Assembly (NCBI GenBank): GCA_023462275.1
Contig: JAEWYD010000019.1
Coordinates: 1-12,898, forward strand
Reading direction: 5' to 3'
DNA from: Actinomycetes bacterium
GTDB taxonomy: Bacteria > Actinomycetota > Actinomycetes > Actinomycetales > Cellulomonadaceae
Length of the DNA stretch: 12,898 nucleotides
The notes under the pieces are model-generated. The model saw nothing but the letters and a program-made list of their open reading frames with translations, made no database searches and was not told the origin of the DNA. The position numbers and the translations under genes are program-made. This document shows, in pieces, positions 1-7,193 of this stretch; the stretch's first letter is position 1, and each line of letters opens with the position of its first letter.

Positions 1-146
1 CTGTCGGCCCGCCGGACGCGCCGGCAGACGTCCCGTCGTCCTCGACGAGCTCGACGAGCTCGACGACGAGCGGATCGTCGTCCCCGCCACCGACCATGAC
101 CCGACGGTAGCTGCCGACCGCCCCCACCATCCCGACGACGCCCGCC
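1..146. other. Window edge with no assignable gene
   Basis: No product can be assigned to this stretch. On the minus strand a frame starting at ATG 130 is open to the window edge (43 codons). It begins 16 bases after the dusB stop, so it could be the start of a following gene in the same operon, but it has no clear ribosome binding site and no recognisable domain. On the plus strand a second frame runs from the edge to a TAG at 108-110 and would encode a Ser/Thr/Pro-rich tail, which could equally be the end of a convergent gene. Third-position GC is high in both, so it does not separate them. Part of the sequence is a short tandem repeat (41-67), which makes open frames uninformative here. 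Confidence 0.35.
41..67. repeat. Three tandem copies of a 9-bp unit
   Basis: CTCGACGAG occurs at 41-49 and 50-58, followed by CTCGACGAC at 59-67. The unit length is a multiple of three, so any coding frame through it yields a three-residue repeat: Leu-Val-Glu type on the minus strand and Leu-Asp-Glu type on the plus strand. It is probably a simple slippage repeat within or next to a coding sequence. Confidence 0.7.
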
Positions 147-1298
147 TCAGCCGCCCGAGACGCTGAGCTCCGCCTCCCGCAGGGCCGCGCGGAACCGGTC
201 GTCCAGCTCGCGCGAGTCGAGCCAGCCGTCGGGCAGGGACGGCCGCTTCGGCGAGCCCGCCCGACCGCGCTGGCCCTCGGCGGCGACGCCCGGGTAGGGC
301 TGGGCGAGGTCGAGACGGCCGAGCAGCTCGTCGAGCTGCGCGAGGGTCTCCACCAGCCCGAGGGCGCGCCGCAGCTCCCCGCCCACGACGTAGCCCTTGA
401 GGTACCAGGCCATGTGCTTGCGCATCTCGCGCAGCGCCTTCAGCTCGTCCTCGAACTCGTCGACCATGAGGACCGCATGCCGGCGGACGACGGCCGCCAC
501 GTCCGCCAGGCCCGGCCGCACCCGCGCGTCGGACCCGTGGAACGCCGCGGCGAGGTCGGCGAAGAGCCATGGCCGGCCCTGGCAGCCCCGGCCCACCACC
601 ACGCCGTCGCAGCCCGTCTCGGCCACCATGGCCAGCGCGTCCTCCGCGGACCAGATGTCGCCGTTGCCGAGCACGGGGATGCTGGTGACCGTCTCCTTGA
701 GCCGGGCGATGGCGGGCCAGTCGGCCGTGCCGGAGTAGTAGTCGGCGGCCGTGCGGGCGTGCAGGGCGACCGCGGCGACTCCGGCGTCCTCCGCGATGCG
801 GCCGGCCTCCAGGTAGGTCAGGTGCTCGTCGTCCACGCCCTTGCGCATCTTCACGGTGACCGGCACCCCGAAGGGCGCTGCGGCGTCGACGGCGGCCCGG
901 ACGATCGCCGTGAACAGGTCCCGCTTCCAGGGCAGGACGGCCCCACCGCCGCGCCGCGTGACCTTGGGCACCGGGCAGCCGAAGTTCAGGTCGACGTGGT
1001 CGGCGCGGTCCTCCTCGGCCACCATGCGCACCGCGGCACCGACCGTGGCCGGGTCGACGCCGTACACCTGCACCGAGCGCGGCCGCTCGTCCGCGTCGTG
1101 CCGGATGATGCGCAGCGACTCCGGCGTGCGCTCCACCAGGGCGCGGGACGTCACCATCTCCGCGACGTAGAGGCCGGCGCCGTGCTCGCGGCACAGCCGC
1201 CGGAAGGCGCGGTTGGTCACGCCCGCCATCGGCGCGAGCACCACGGGGGTGTCGACGGTGAGGGGGCCGATGCGCAGGGGCGGCAGGACGGGCGTCAC
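147..1298 (-). CDS. dusB: tRNA-dihydrouridine synthase (DusB type)
   Basis: This is an FMN-dependent, NADPH-using enzyme that reduces specific uridines to dihydrouridine in the D-loop of tRNA in the cytoplasm. The 383-residue product has the full Dus signature. APMAGVTNRAFR (22-33) opens the TIM barrel. The catalytic cysteine is Cys108 in DLNFGCPVPK. VTVKMRKG with Lys150 and ALHART with His180 and Arg182 line the substrate and flavin site. GNGDI (211-215) and VVVGRGCQGRPWL (233-245) form the FMN phosphate site. A C-terminal helical tRNA-binding region follows. The length is normal for the actinobacterial NifR3/DusB branch. The start is GTG 1298, with GGGAG (1312-1308) nine bases upstream. It lies 31 bases after the SRPBCC gene on the same strand, so the two may be cotranscribed. 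Assignment to DusB rather than another Dus subfamily rests on overall resemblance. Confidence 0.95.
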   Translation of the reverse strand: MTPVLPPLRIGPLTVDTPVVLAPMAGVTNRAFRRLCREHGAGLYVAEMVTSRALVERTPESLRIIRHDADERPRSVQVYGVDPATVGAAVRMVAEEDRADHVDLNFGCPVPKVTRRGGGAVLPWKRDLFTAIVRAAVDAAAPFGVPVTVKMRKGVDDEHLTYLEAGRIAEDAGVAAVALHARTAADYYSGTADWPAIARLKETVTSIPVLGNGDIWSAEDALAMVAETGCDGVVVGRGCQGRPWLFADLAAAFHGSDARVRPGLADVAAVVRRHAVLMVDEFEDELKALREMRKHMAWYLKGYVVGGELRRALGLVETLAQLDELLGRLDLAQPYPGVAAEGQRGRAGSPKRPSLPDGWLDSRELDDRFRAALREAELSVSGG

Positions 1299-1329
1299 CC
1301 GCCGATTCTCCCAGGCCGGGCGCCGACCC

Positions 1330-1989
1330 TCAGGACGGCGTCCCCGCGGCAGCCTGCGCCCGGTCGCGGATGCCGCGCAGCATGCGCTCGGTCATCACGA
1401 AGCTGAGCCACGAGACCGGCTCGACGAGCGCAGCCGCCCAGTCGAGCCGGTAGCCGTAGCGTTCCCGCACGATGAGGCGCGTCCGGTGCCCCGGAAGCGG
1501 CCGCAGCACGAACGCCCAGACGAAGTCGAAGGGCACGGGACCCTCGTCGTCGACCGGGCCTGCGCCGTGCAGCACGAGCGCCTCGCCCGGCTCGGCGACG
1601 GCCACGGGCAGCGCGAAGTCCGGGTGCAGGTGGACCTCGTCGCCGACCGCGACGTCCTGCCACTCCTCGACCACGCGGTCGGCGCTGTGGATCTGGCAGC
1701 CGGCGAGGTTCTCCAGGTCGTCGTAGCTGTAGAAGCCCCCGCGGCCCTGTCCGATCTGCGCCACCCAGGGCCACACCGCCGTCGGCGGCGCGTCGATGGT
1801 GATCGCCCGCGTCGCGACGAGGTCGGCGTCCGGGACCAGGTCGTCCCCCGGCAGGACGGCGTGCTCCTCCTCCGGGGCGGTGCCGTAGCGCAGCTGCAGG
1901 CGGCGACCCGCCCGGTAGCCGGCCACGGCGGCGCCGACGGCCGCGACGGCCGCGACGGCGAGGACGGTACGACGGGCGACGCTGCTCAT
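1330..1989 (-). CDS. SRPBCC-domain protein with N-terminal membrane anchor
   Basis: The product is a 219-residue protein of the START/polyketide-cyclase-like SRPBCC fold, a family of hydrophobic-ligand-binding domains; the ligand is unknown. Residues about 7-24 are a continuous Ala/Val-rich hydrophobic segment after two arginines, consistent with a membrane anchor or uncleaved signal. The SRPBCC domain then begins with TRAITIDAPPTAVWPW and continues through a Gly/Tyr-rich stretch (GQGRGGFYSYDDLEN). The frame is open further upstream to 2130, but ATG 1989 is preferred because the hydrophobic anchor follows directly and the upstream extension runs through the operator-like palindromes of the divergent region. 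The Shine-Dalgarno is weak. It is divergent from the nitronate monooxygenase-like gene and just upstream of dusB. A structural role or lipid handling at the membrane is possible, but nothing in the sequence shows it. Confidence 0.8.
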   Translation of the reverse strand: MSSVARRTVLAVAAVAAVGAAVAGYRAGRRLQLRYGTAPEEEHAVLPGDDLVPDADLVATRAITIDAPPTAVWPWVAQIGQGRGGFYSYDDLENLAGCQIHSADRVVEEWQDVAVGDEVHLHPDFALPVAVAEPGEALVLHGAGPVDDEGPVPFDFVWAFVLRPLPGHRTRLIVRERYGYRLDWAAALVEPVSWLSFVMTERMLRGIRDRAQAAAGTPS

Positions 1990-2066
1990 GCGCCCAGTGA
2001 ACAGGGCCGGCCGGGCACCGCGCCGGGACCGTCGGCCCAAGGGCCCATGCGCCGCGTCCGGCGGGC

Positions 2067-2086
2067 AACCTACGCTGCTGTAGGTT
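2067..2086. promoter_or_regulatory. Operator-like inverted repeat (site 1)
   Basis: AACCTAC (2067-2073) and GTAGGTT (2080-2086) are perfect reverse complements separated by 6 bases. The site lies in the divergent region between the SRPBCC gene and the flavoprotein gene, 31 bases before the latter's GTG. Its size and symmetry fit a TetR-type dimer site. Similar CCTAC/GTAGG palindromes are known to me from upstream of actinobacterial lipid-metabolism genes, but the regulator here is inferred, not shown. Confidence 0.55.
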
Positions 2087-2100
2087 ACGGGACCGTAGCC
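2083..2100. promoter_or_regulatory. Operator-like inverted repeat (site 2), overlapping site 1
   Basis: TACGG (2086-2090) and CCGTA (2093-2097) are perfect reverse complements around a 2-base centre. The symmetry extends to GG (2083-2084) and CC (2099-2100) with one mismatched pair between. It overlaps the right arm of site 1, so the two sites could be read by one regulator bound as two dimers or by competing regulators. The spacing to the GTG at 2118 would place a bound protein over the expected start region of the plus-strand transcript. Confidence 0.5.
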
Positions 2101-2117
2101 ACGAGAGGGGCAGCCAC

Positions 2118-3593
2118 GTGACCGCGACACCGACGTCCACCACCGCCCGACCCGATGCCCGGCACCTCCCCCCGATCATCCAGGGCGGCATGGGCGTGGG
2201 CGTGTCGTCGTGGCGCCTCGCCTCGGCGGTCGCCCGCGCCGGACAGCTGGGCGTCGTGTCCGGCACCGCGCTCGACCTGACCCTCGCGCGACGCCTGCAG
2301 GACGGCGACCGCGACGGCTCCGTGCGGCGGGCGATCAACGCCTTCCCCGTGCCCGGCTTCGCCGACGAGGTCCTCGAGAAGTACTACATCCCTGGTGGCC
2401 GGCGGCCCGGCGAGGCGTACGCCGCGGTCGCCCGGCTCGCCGTCGAGCAGACCCGCCTGAGCCAGCAGCTCGCCGTCCTCGGCAACTTCGTCGAGGTCTG
2501 GCTCGCCAAGGCCGGGCACCCCGGCGTCGTCGGGGTCAACTACCTCGAGAAGGCTCAGATGGCGACGCCGGCCGCGCTCTACGGCGCGATCCTCGCCGGC
2601 GTGGACGTCGTCCTGATGGGCGCGGGCATCCCGCGGGAGCTGCCGCACCTCGTCGATGAGCTCGCCCAGCACCACCGCGTCCGCCTGCCGATCGACGTCG
2701 ACGGCGCCCCGGCCGGCACGTACGGCGTCGAGCTGGACCCCGTGGCACTCCTCGGCAGGCGGCTGCCGGCGCTCGACCGGCCGGCGTTCCTGGCCATCGT
2801 CTCAGCTGACGTCCTGGCGGGCTACCTGGCACGCGACGAGGCGATCCGGCCCGACGGCTTCGTCGTCGAGGGCCACCTCGCCGGCGGGCACAACGCGCCG
2901 CCCCGCGGTCGGCCCACGTTCGACGCCGAGGGCGAGCCCGTGTTCGGCCCGCGCGACGACGCCGACCTGGCGAAGGTGGCGGCGCTCGGGCTGCCCTTCT
3001 GGGTGGCCGGCGCCCAGGGGACCCCGGAGGCGCTCGCCCACGCCCGCGCGACCGGCGCCGTCGGCGTCCAGGTCGGCACGATCTTCGCGGTCGCGCGCGA
3101 GTCCGGTCTGCTCCCCGAGCTGCGCACCGCCGTGCTCGATCGGCTCCGCAACGGCACCCTGCACGTGCGCACCGACCCGCTGGTCTCCCCCACCGGCTTC
3201 CCGTTCAAGGTCGCGGACATCCCCGGCACGCTGTCCGATCCGGCGGTGTTTCGCGACCGGCCCCGCCTGTGCGACGTCGGCTTCCTGCGCAAGCCGTACG
3301 TGCGGCCCAACGGCGCCCTGGGCTACCGCTGCCCGGCCGAGCCCGTGACGCCGTACGAGCGCAAGGGTGGGTCGACCGAGGACGCCGTCGGCCGCGGGTG
3401 CCTGTGCAACTCGCTGACCGCGGCGATCGGCCTGGGCCAGACGCGACCGGACGGCAACGTCGAGGAGCCCCTGGTCACGCTCGGCTCGGACCTGGACGGA
3501 GCCCGCCGGCTCGCCGAGCTCTACCCGGAGGGCTGGTCCGCGGCGGAGGCACTGGACTGGCTGGCGGGCGGGCTCGTCCCGACGGCCGGCTGA
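2118..3593 (+). CDS. Nitronate monooxygenase-like FMN oxidoreductase with Cys-containing C-terminal extension
   Basis: This TIM-barrel flavoprotein belongs to the nitronate monooxygenase / 2-nitropropane dioxygenase family. Members oxidise nitronates using FMN and oxygen, and relatives include enoyl reductases of lipid and polyketide synthesis. Visible marks are IIQGGMGVGVS (20-30) at the flavin site, EGHLAGGH (251-258) holding the family's His/Gly motif, and FWVAGAQGTPEAL (294-306) with GVQVGTIFA (316-324) for FMN phosphate binding. At 491 residues it is clearly longer than the roughly 320-380 of classical members. The extra C-terminal part (about 350-491) contains Cys385, Cys405 and the CLC pair Cys428/Cys430. 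GTG 2118 is preceded by GAGAGGGG (2103-2110). Overlapping palindromes upstream suggest repressor control. The exact substrate is unknown; a role in fatty-acid metabolism is only suggested by the operator type. Confidence 0.85.
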   Translation: MTATPTSTTARPDARHLPPIIQGGMGVGVSSWRLASAVARAGQLGVVSGTALDLTLARRLQDGDRDGSVRRAINAFPVPGFADEVLEKYYIPGGRRPGEAYAAVARLAVEQTRLSQQLAVLGNFVEVWLAKAGHPGVVGVNYLEKAQMATPAALYGAILAGVDVVLMGAGIPRELPHLVDELAQHHRVRLPIDVDGAPAGTYGVELDPVALLGRRLPALDRPAFLAIVSADVLAGYLARDEAIRPDGFVVEGHLAGGHNAPPRGRPTFDAEGEPVFGPRDDADLAKVAALGLPFWVAGAQGTPEALAHARATGAVGVQVGTIFAVARESGLLPELRTAVLDRLRNGTLHVRTDPLVSPTGFPFKVADIPGTLSDPAVFRDRPRLCDVGFLRKPYVRPNGALGYRCPAEPVTPYERKGGSTEDAVGRGCLCNSLTAAIGLGQTRPDGNVEEPLVTLGSDLDGARRLAELYPEGWSAAEALDWLAGGLVPTAG

Positions 3594-3598
3594 GGGAC

Positions 3599-3624
3599 GC
3601 AACCTTCGCCCCCGTCGCTGCGTC
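3599..3624 (+). promoter_or_regulatory. ECF-type promoter motif of the sigma factor gene
   Basis: GCAACC (3599-3604) and CGTC (3621-3624) are separated by 16 bases, matching the general AAC / CGTC layout of ECF-sigma-dependent promoters. The pair lies just before the sigma gene, as expected if the factor drives its own transcription. Transcription would start about 3631-3634, at or next to the GTG start, implying a leaderless or nearly leaderless message. The motif partly overlaps a GACGCA/TGCGTC inverted repeat (3596-3601, 3619-3624). The assignment is by pattern only. Confidence 0.5.
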
Positions 3625-3633
3625 GAACTGGGT

Positions 3634-4266
3634 GTGACGACGATGGCCGAGACGGCACCCGACCCGGTGCCCGCCCGCGGTGACGCCGCGGCGCCGACCG
3701 ACGACCCGGTGGTGCTGCTCGGTGCGCGTCCGGGCGACCGGCAGGCGGACCGCGACGCGGAGTTCACCGCGTTCGTGGCGGCCCACCAGGCGGACCTGCT
3801 GCGGACCGCGTGGCTGCTGTGCGGCGACGCCCACCGCGCGGAGGAGCTCGCCCAGGCGGCGCTCGTCCGGACGTACACGGCATGGGCTCGGGTGCGCGGC
3901 GGCGACCCGCTCGCGTACGCCCGGCGCGTGCTGGTCAACCTGCGCATCGACACGTGGCGCCGTCGGCGGCGGGAGGTGCTCGTGGACGCCGTGGCCGACG
4001 ACGCCGCTCCCCTCGCCGGACCCGGCTCGCCCGACGCTGCCGCCCACCACGCCGACCGCGACCAGCTCGTCCGCGCCCTGGCGACGCTGACGCCGCGCCA
4101 ACGCCGCGTCGTCGTCCTGCGCCACCTCGTCGGGCTGCCGGAGGCGGAGGTCGCCGAGGACCTGGGCGTGAGCGTCGGCACCGTCAAGTCCACCGCCTCG
4201 CGCGCCCTCGCCCAGCTGCGCACCGTCCTCGCGACCGCCTCCGACGTCGAGGGAGACCTCCGATGA
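3634..4266 (+). CDS. SigE-family ECF RNA polymerase sigma factor
   Basis: The product is an alternative sigma factor (210 residues) that would direct RNA polymerase to a small set of promoters. Sigma region 2 spans about 43-110: AEFTAFVAAHQADLLRTAW, then GDAHRAEELAQAAL and the arginine-rich end of region 2.4. After a variable Ala/Asp/Pro linker, region 4 spans about 142-197, with TLTPRQRRVVVLRH and the helix-turn-helix EVAEDLGVSVGTVKSTASRA. The LRTAWLLCGD and YARRVLVNLRID wording is typical of the actinobacterial SigE family (TIGR02983 type) rather than group 1 factors. The first 40 residues are low-complexity, and GTG 3634 and ATG 3643 are both possible starts. GTG is favoured by the promoter spacing if the message is leaderless. 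The last four bases overlap the next gene's ATG (ATGA at 4263-4266), so the two proteins are made together. Target genes are unknown. Confidence 0.93.
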   Translation: MTTMAETAPDPVPARGDAAAPTDDPVVLLGARPGDRQADRDAEFTAFVAAHQADLLRTAWLLCGDAHRAEELAQAALVRTYTAWARVRGGDPLAYARRVLVNLRIDTWRRRRREVLVDAVADDAAPLAGPGSPDAAAHHADRDQLVRALATLTPRQRRVVVLRHLVGLPEAEVAEDLGVSVGTVKSTASRALAQLRTVLATASDVEGDLR

Positions 4267-5567
4267 CCATGACCGACGACGCCGTCGTCCGCGAGCTCAC
4301 CGCACGCGCGGACCGCGAGGCGCCCGCGATGTCCCTCGACCCGACCGCGGTCCTCGCGGCCGGCCGGCACCGCCGCCGTCGCGCCCAGCTCCGGCTGAGC
4401 GCCGTGGCCGCGGTCGTGATCACCGGCGCGGCCCTCGTCCCGACACTGAACCAGCACCAGGCACGGCCCGCCGGGACGGAGTCCGTCGAGCTGGTACCCG
4501 GCCTCACGGCCACGATCGTGGCGCACCCGACGACGGTGGACACGTCGGAGGGCCCTGCGCTCGACCTCGGGGTGCTCGCGCCTCGCAGCGAACGCTGGCA
4601 CCTCGGCATCAGCGACGAGGGGAGCGACGTCGCCCTGCGGCGCTACGACCCCGAGAGCGGGGTCCTCGGGGACGCGCTCGTCGCGCTCGGCACCCCGGGC
4701 ACGGGGAGCAGCCAGACGATCACCGACGACGACGGCACCATGACCGTGCTGGGGCTCGTGAGCCCGGCTGACACGGTGACCCTCACCGTCGTGCTTGCGG
4801 GCGGGCGGCAGCGGGCCATCGACGTGCCGACGTTCGCCGTCCCGGGCGGGGCGACGGCGTACGTGGTTCTCTTCAGCGGCCGGCCCGCCGGGGGCGACTG
4901 GCCCGACGCAGCGTTCTCCGTCGCGAGCAGCCCGCACGCCGGCACCTCCGCGACGTCGACGACTCCCCTCTCCTTCCGGCCCCTCGTGCCCGCCGACGCC
5001 GCCGACGGAGACTCGCTGACGGTCGAGGTGGCGGCCGCATCGCACGCGGTCGACACGCCGCAGGGTCCGGGCGTCGACACCGGGGTGCTCGCGCCACGAC
5101 CGCCGATCGCGGTCAACGGGCTCTCCCCGGACGCCCCCCCGTCGTCGTACGTCGTCCGGGCGAGTGAGGAGGCGAGCGGTGCCACCTACGTCTGGCTCGA
5201 GACCTATTCGGGCGCCGACACGATCTCCGACGTCGCCTTCGACCTGACCCAGTGGCAGGCCGACGGGAACGGCGACCCGATCCCTGGGGCGGTCGTCCAG
5301 GACCACTGGGCGGCGCTGCTGGGTGTGCTGCCACCGGACGCGCGGCAGGCGGCGCTCCTCGTCGAGCGCTCGACCGGGACGGAGCGGTACCCGATGCCGA
5401 CGTTCCGCGCGCTGGGTGCCGACGCCGACCTCTTCTTCGCCCTCGTCACCGACGAGGGGCTGCAGCCCGCGGGCTGGCCGTCGGTGCGGATCGAGGTCAC
5501 CGATGCCTATGGCGCCGTCACGCTCTGGACCCTCGACGGCGCCGAGGTGACCGACGCCACGCCCTGA
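4263..5567 (+). CDS. Sigma-partner membrane protein with duplicated extracytoplasmic domain (putative anti-sigma)
   Basis: I recognise no named family in this 434-residue protein. About 42 cytoplasmic residues come first, ending GRHRRRRAQLR (34-44). One hydrophobic span follows (about 43-62), then some 370 residues outside, so the basic cluster fits an N-in topology. The outer part is an internal duplication. Residues 81-108 and 252-279 align without gaps with 15 of 28 identical, both ending GVLAPR. Each copy later carries a Leu-Gly-x-x-x-Pro turn, a PTF motif (189-191, 379-381) and a DLFFALV/ATAYVVLF-type strand. Translation is coupled to the sigma gene by ATGA, which is how actinobacterial anti-sigma factors are often arranged. 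The zinc anti-sigma HxxxCxxC motif is absent and the protein contains no cysteine at all. An anti-sigma or sensor role is inferred from position and topology; it could instead be a target-gene product. The start is fixed by the overlap. Confidence 0.85.
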   Translation: MTMTDDAVVRELTARADREAPAMSLDPTAVLAAGRHRRRRAQLRLSAVAAVVITGAALVPTLNQHQARPAGTESVELVPGLTATIVAHPTTVDTSEGPALDLGVLAPRSERWHLGISDEGSDVALRRYDPESGVLGDALVALGTPGTGSSQTITDDDGTMTVLGLVSPADTVTLTVVLAGGRQRAIDVPTFAVPGGATAYVVLFSGRPAGGDWPDAAFSVASSPHAGTSATSTTPLSFRPLVPADAADGDSLTVEVAAASHAVDTPQGPGVDTGVLAPRPPIAVNGLSPDAPPSSYVVRASEEASGATYVWLETYSGADTISDVAFDLTQWQADGNGDPIPGAVVQDHWAALLGVLPPDARQAALLVERSTGTERYPMPTFRALGADADLFFALVTDEGLQPAGWPSVRIEVTDAYGAVTLWTLDGAEVTDATP

Positions 5568-5591
5568 CGACGCGTGGCTGCGGCCGCACGG

Positions 5592-5635
5592 ACGACAGGA
5601 GGGCCGGGAGCGCGACGCCCCCGGCCCTCCGTCGT
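5592..5635. terminator. Strong hairpin between convergent genes, probable bidirectional terminator
   Basis: GGAGGGCCGGG (5598-5608) pairs perfectly with CCCGGCCCTCC (5620-5630) around an 11-base loop. ACGAC (5592-5596) and GTCGT (5631-5635) extend the stem past a single bulged A. It lies 25 bases after the sigma-partner stop and 14 bases after the glyS stop on the other strand, so one hairpin can end both transcripts. There is no strong T run on either side, which is usual in high-GC actinobacteria. Confidence 0.85.
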
Positions 5636-5648
5636 TCGGTCAGCCCGC

Positions 5649-7031
<1,383 letters not shown>

Positions 7032-7082
7032 GGATCACTCCACTGGTCGGCCCGCACGTGGCTCGCGCGGGCGGGTTGGGTT

Positions 7083-7105
7083 GTCGGCGCGTCCTGCGCG
7101 CCGAC
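7083..7105 (-). other. Perfect 9-bp hairpin in the glyS upstream region
   Basis: GTCGGCGCG (7083-7091) and CGCGCCGAC (7097-7105) are exact reverse complements around TCCTG. On the minus strand a TAGCCT hexamer (7116-7111) resembles a -10 element. If it is used, the glyS message would begin at or just before this stem. A smaller GC stem (GCCCGC 7050-7055 with GCGGGC 7067-7072) lies nearer the start codon. A role as a 5' stabilising stem or translational control element is inference. Confidence 0.4.
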
Positions 7106-7149
7106 CGCCAAGGCTACCGGTGCGGACCGGACCCCGGCCGCGTCGCGGG

Positions 7150-7179
7150 TTGACAGCGCCGTACCGGCTTAATGAGAAT
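7150..7179 (+). promoter_or_regulatory. Sigma-70-type promoter of the zinc uptake operon
   Basis: TTGACA (7150-7155) is a perfect -35 hexamer. Eighteen bases later GAGAAT (7174-7179) matches the -10 consensus at four of six positions. The predicted start of transcription falls around 7186-7187, on the third in-frame ATG of the first gene. The -10 lies inside the Zur-box-like palindrome, so bound repressor would block polymerase directly. Confidence 0.6.
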
Positions 7180-7193
7180 GATCCTCATGTTCA
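7173..7193. promoter_or_regulatory. Zur box (zinc-dependent operator)
   Basis: TGAGAAT (7173-7179), a central G (7180) and ATCCTCA (7181-7187) form a 7-1-7 palindrome with one mismatched pair, followed by TGTTCA. The TGAnAATGAT...TCA core agrees with the known Zur box of actinobacteria. It stands in front of a zinc ABC importer whose operon also encodes a Zur-type protein. It overlaps the -10 element and all candidate start codons of the first gene. Confidence 0.8.

Noticed and set aside
41..67. CRISPR or protein-binding array from the 9-bp repeats
   Set aside because: The three units are directly adjacent with no spacers and fit simple slippage in a codon-periodic sequence.
3810..4262. Upstream extension of the sigma-partner protein
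   Set aside because: The frame stays open into the sigma gene but reads as Arg/Pro/Ala-rich shadow. The ATGA overlap at 4263 and the membrane-protein N-terminus after it mark the true start.
2802..5306. Very long open frame on the minus strand antisense to the flavoprotein, sigma and partner genes
   Set aside because: It crosses three well-supported plus-strand genes and is rich in Arg, Gly, Ala and Asp with no recognisable domain. This is typical of antisense frames in high-GC DNA.
7032..7171. T-box riboswitch upstream of glyS
   Set aside because: The minus-strand leader has GC stems, but I saw no T-box-like conserved segment or terminator/antiterminator pair.
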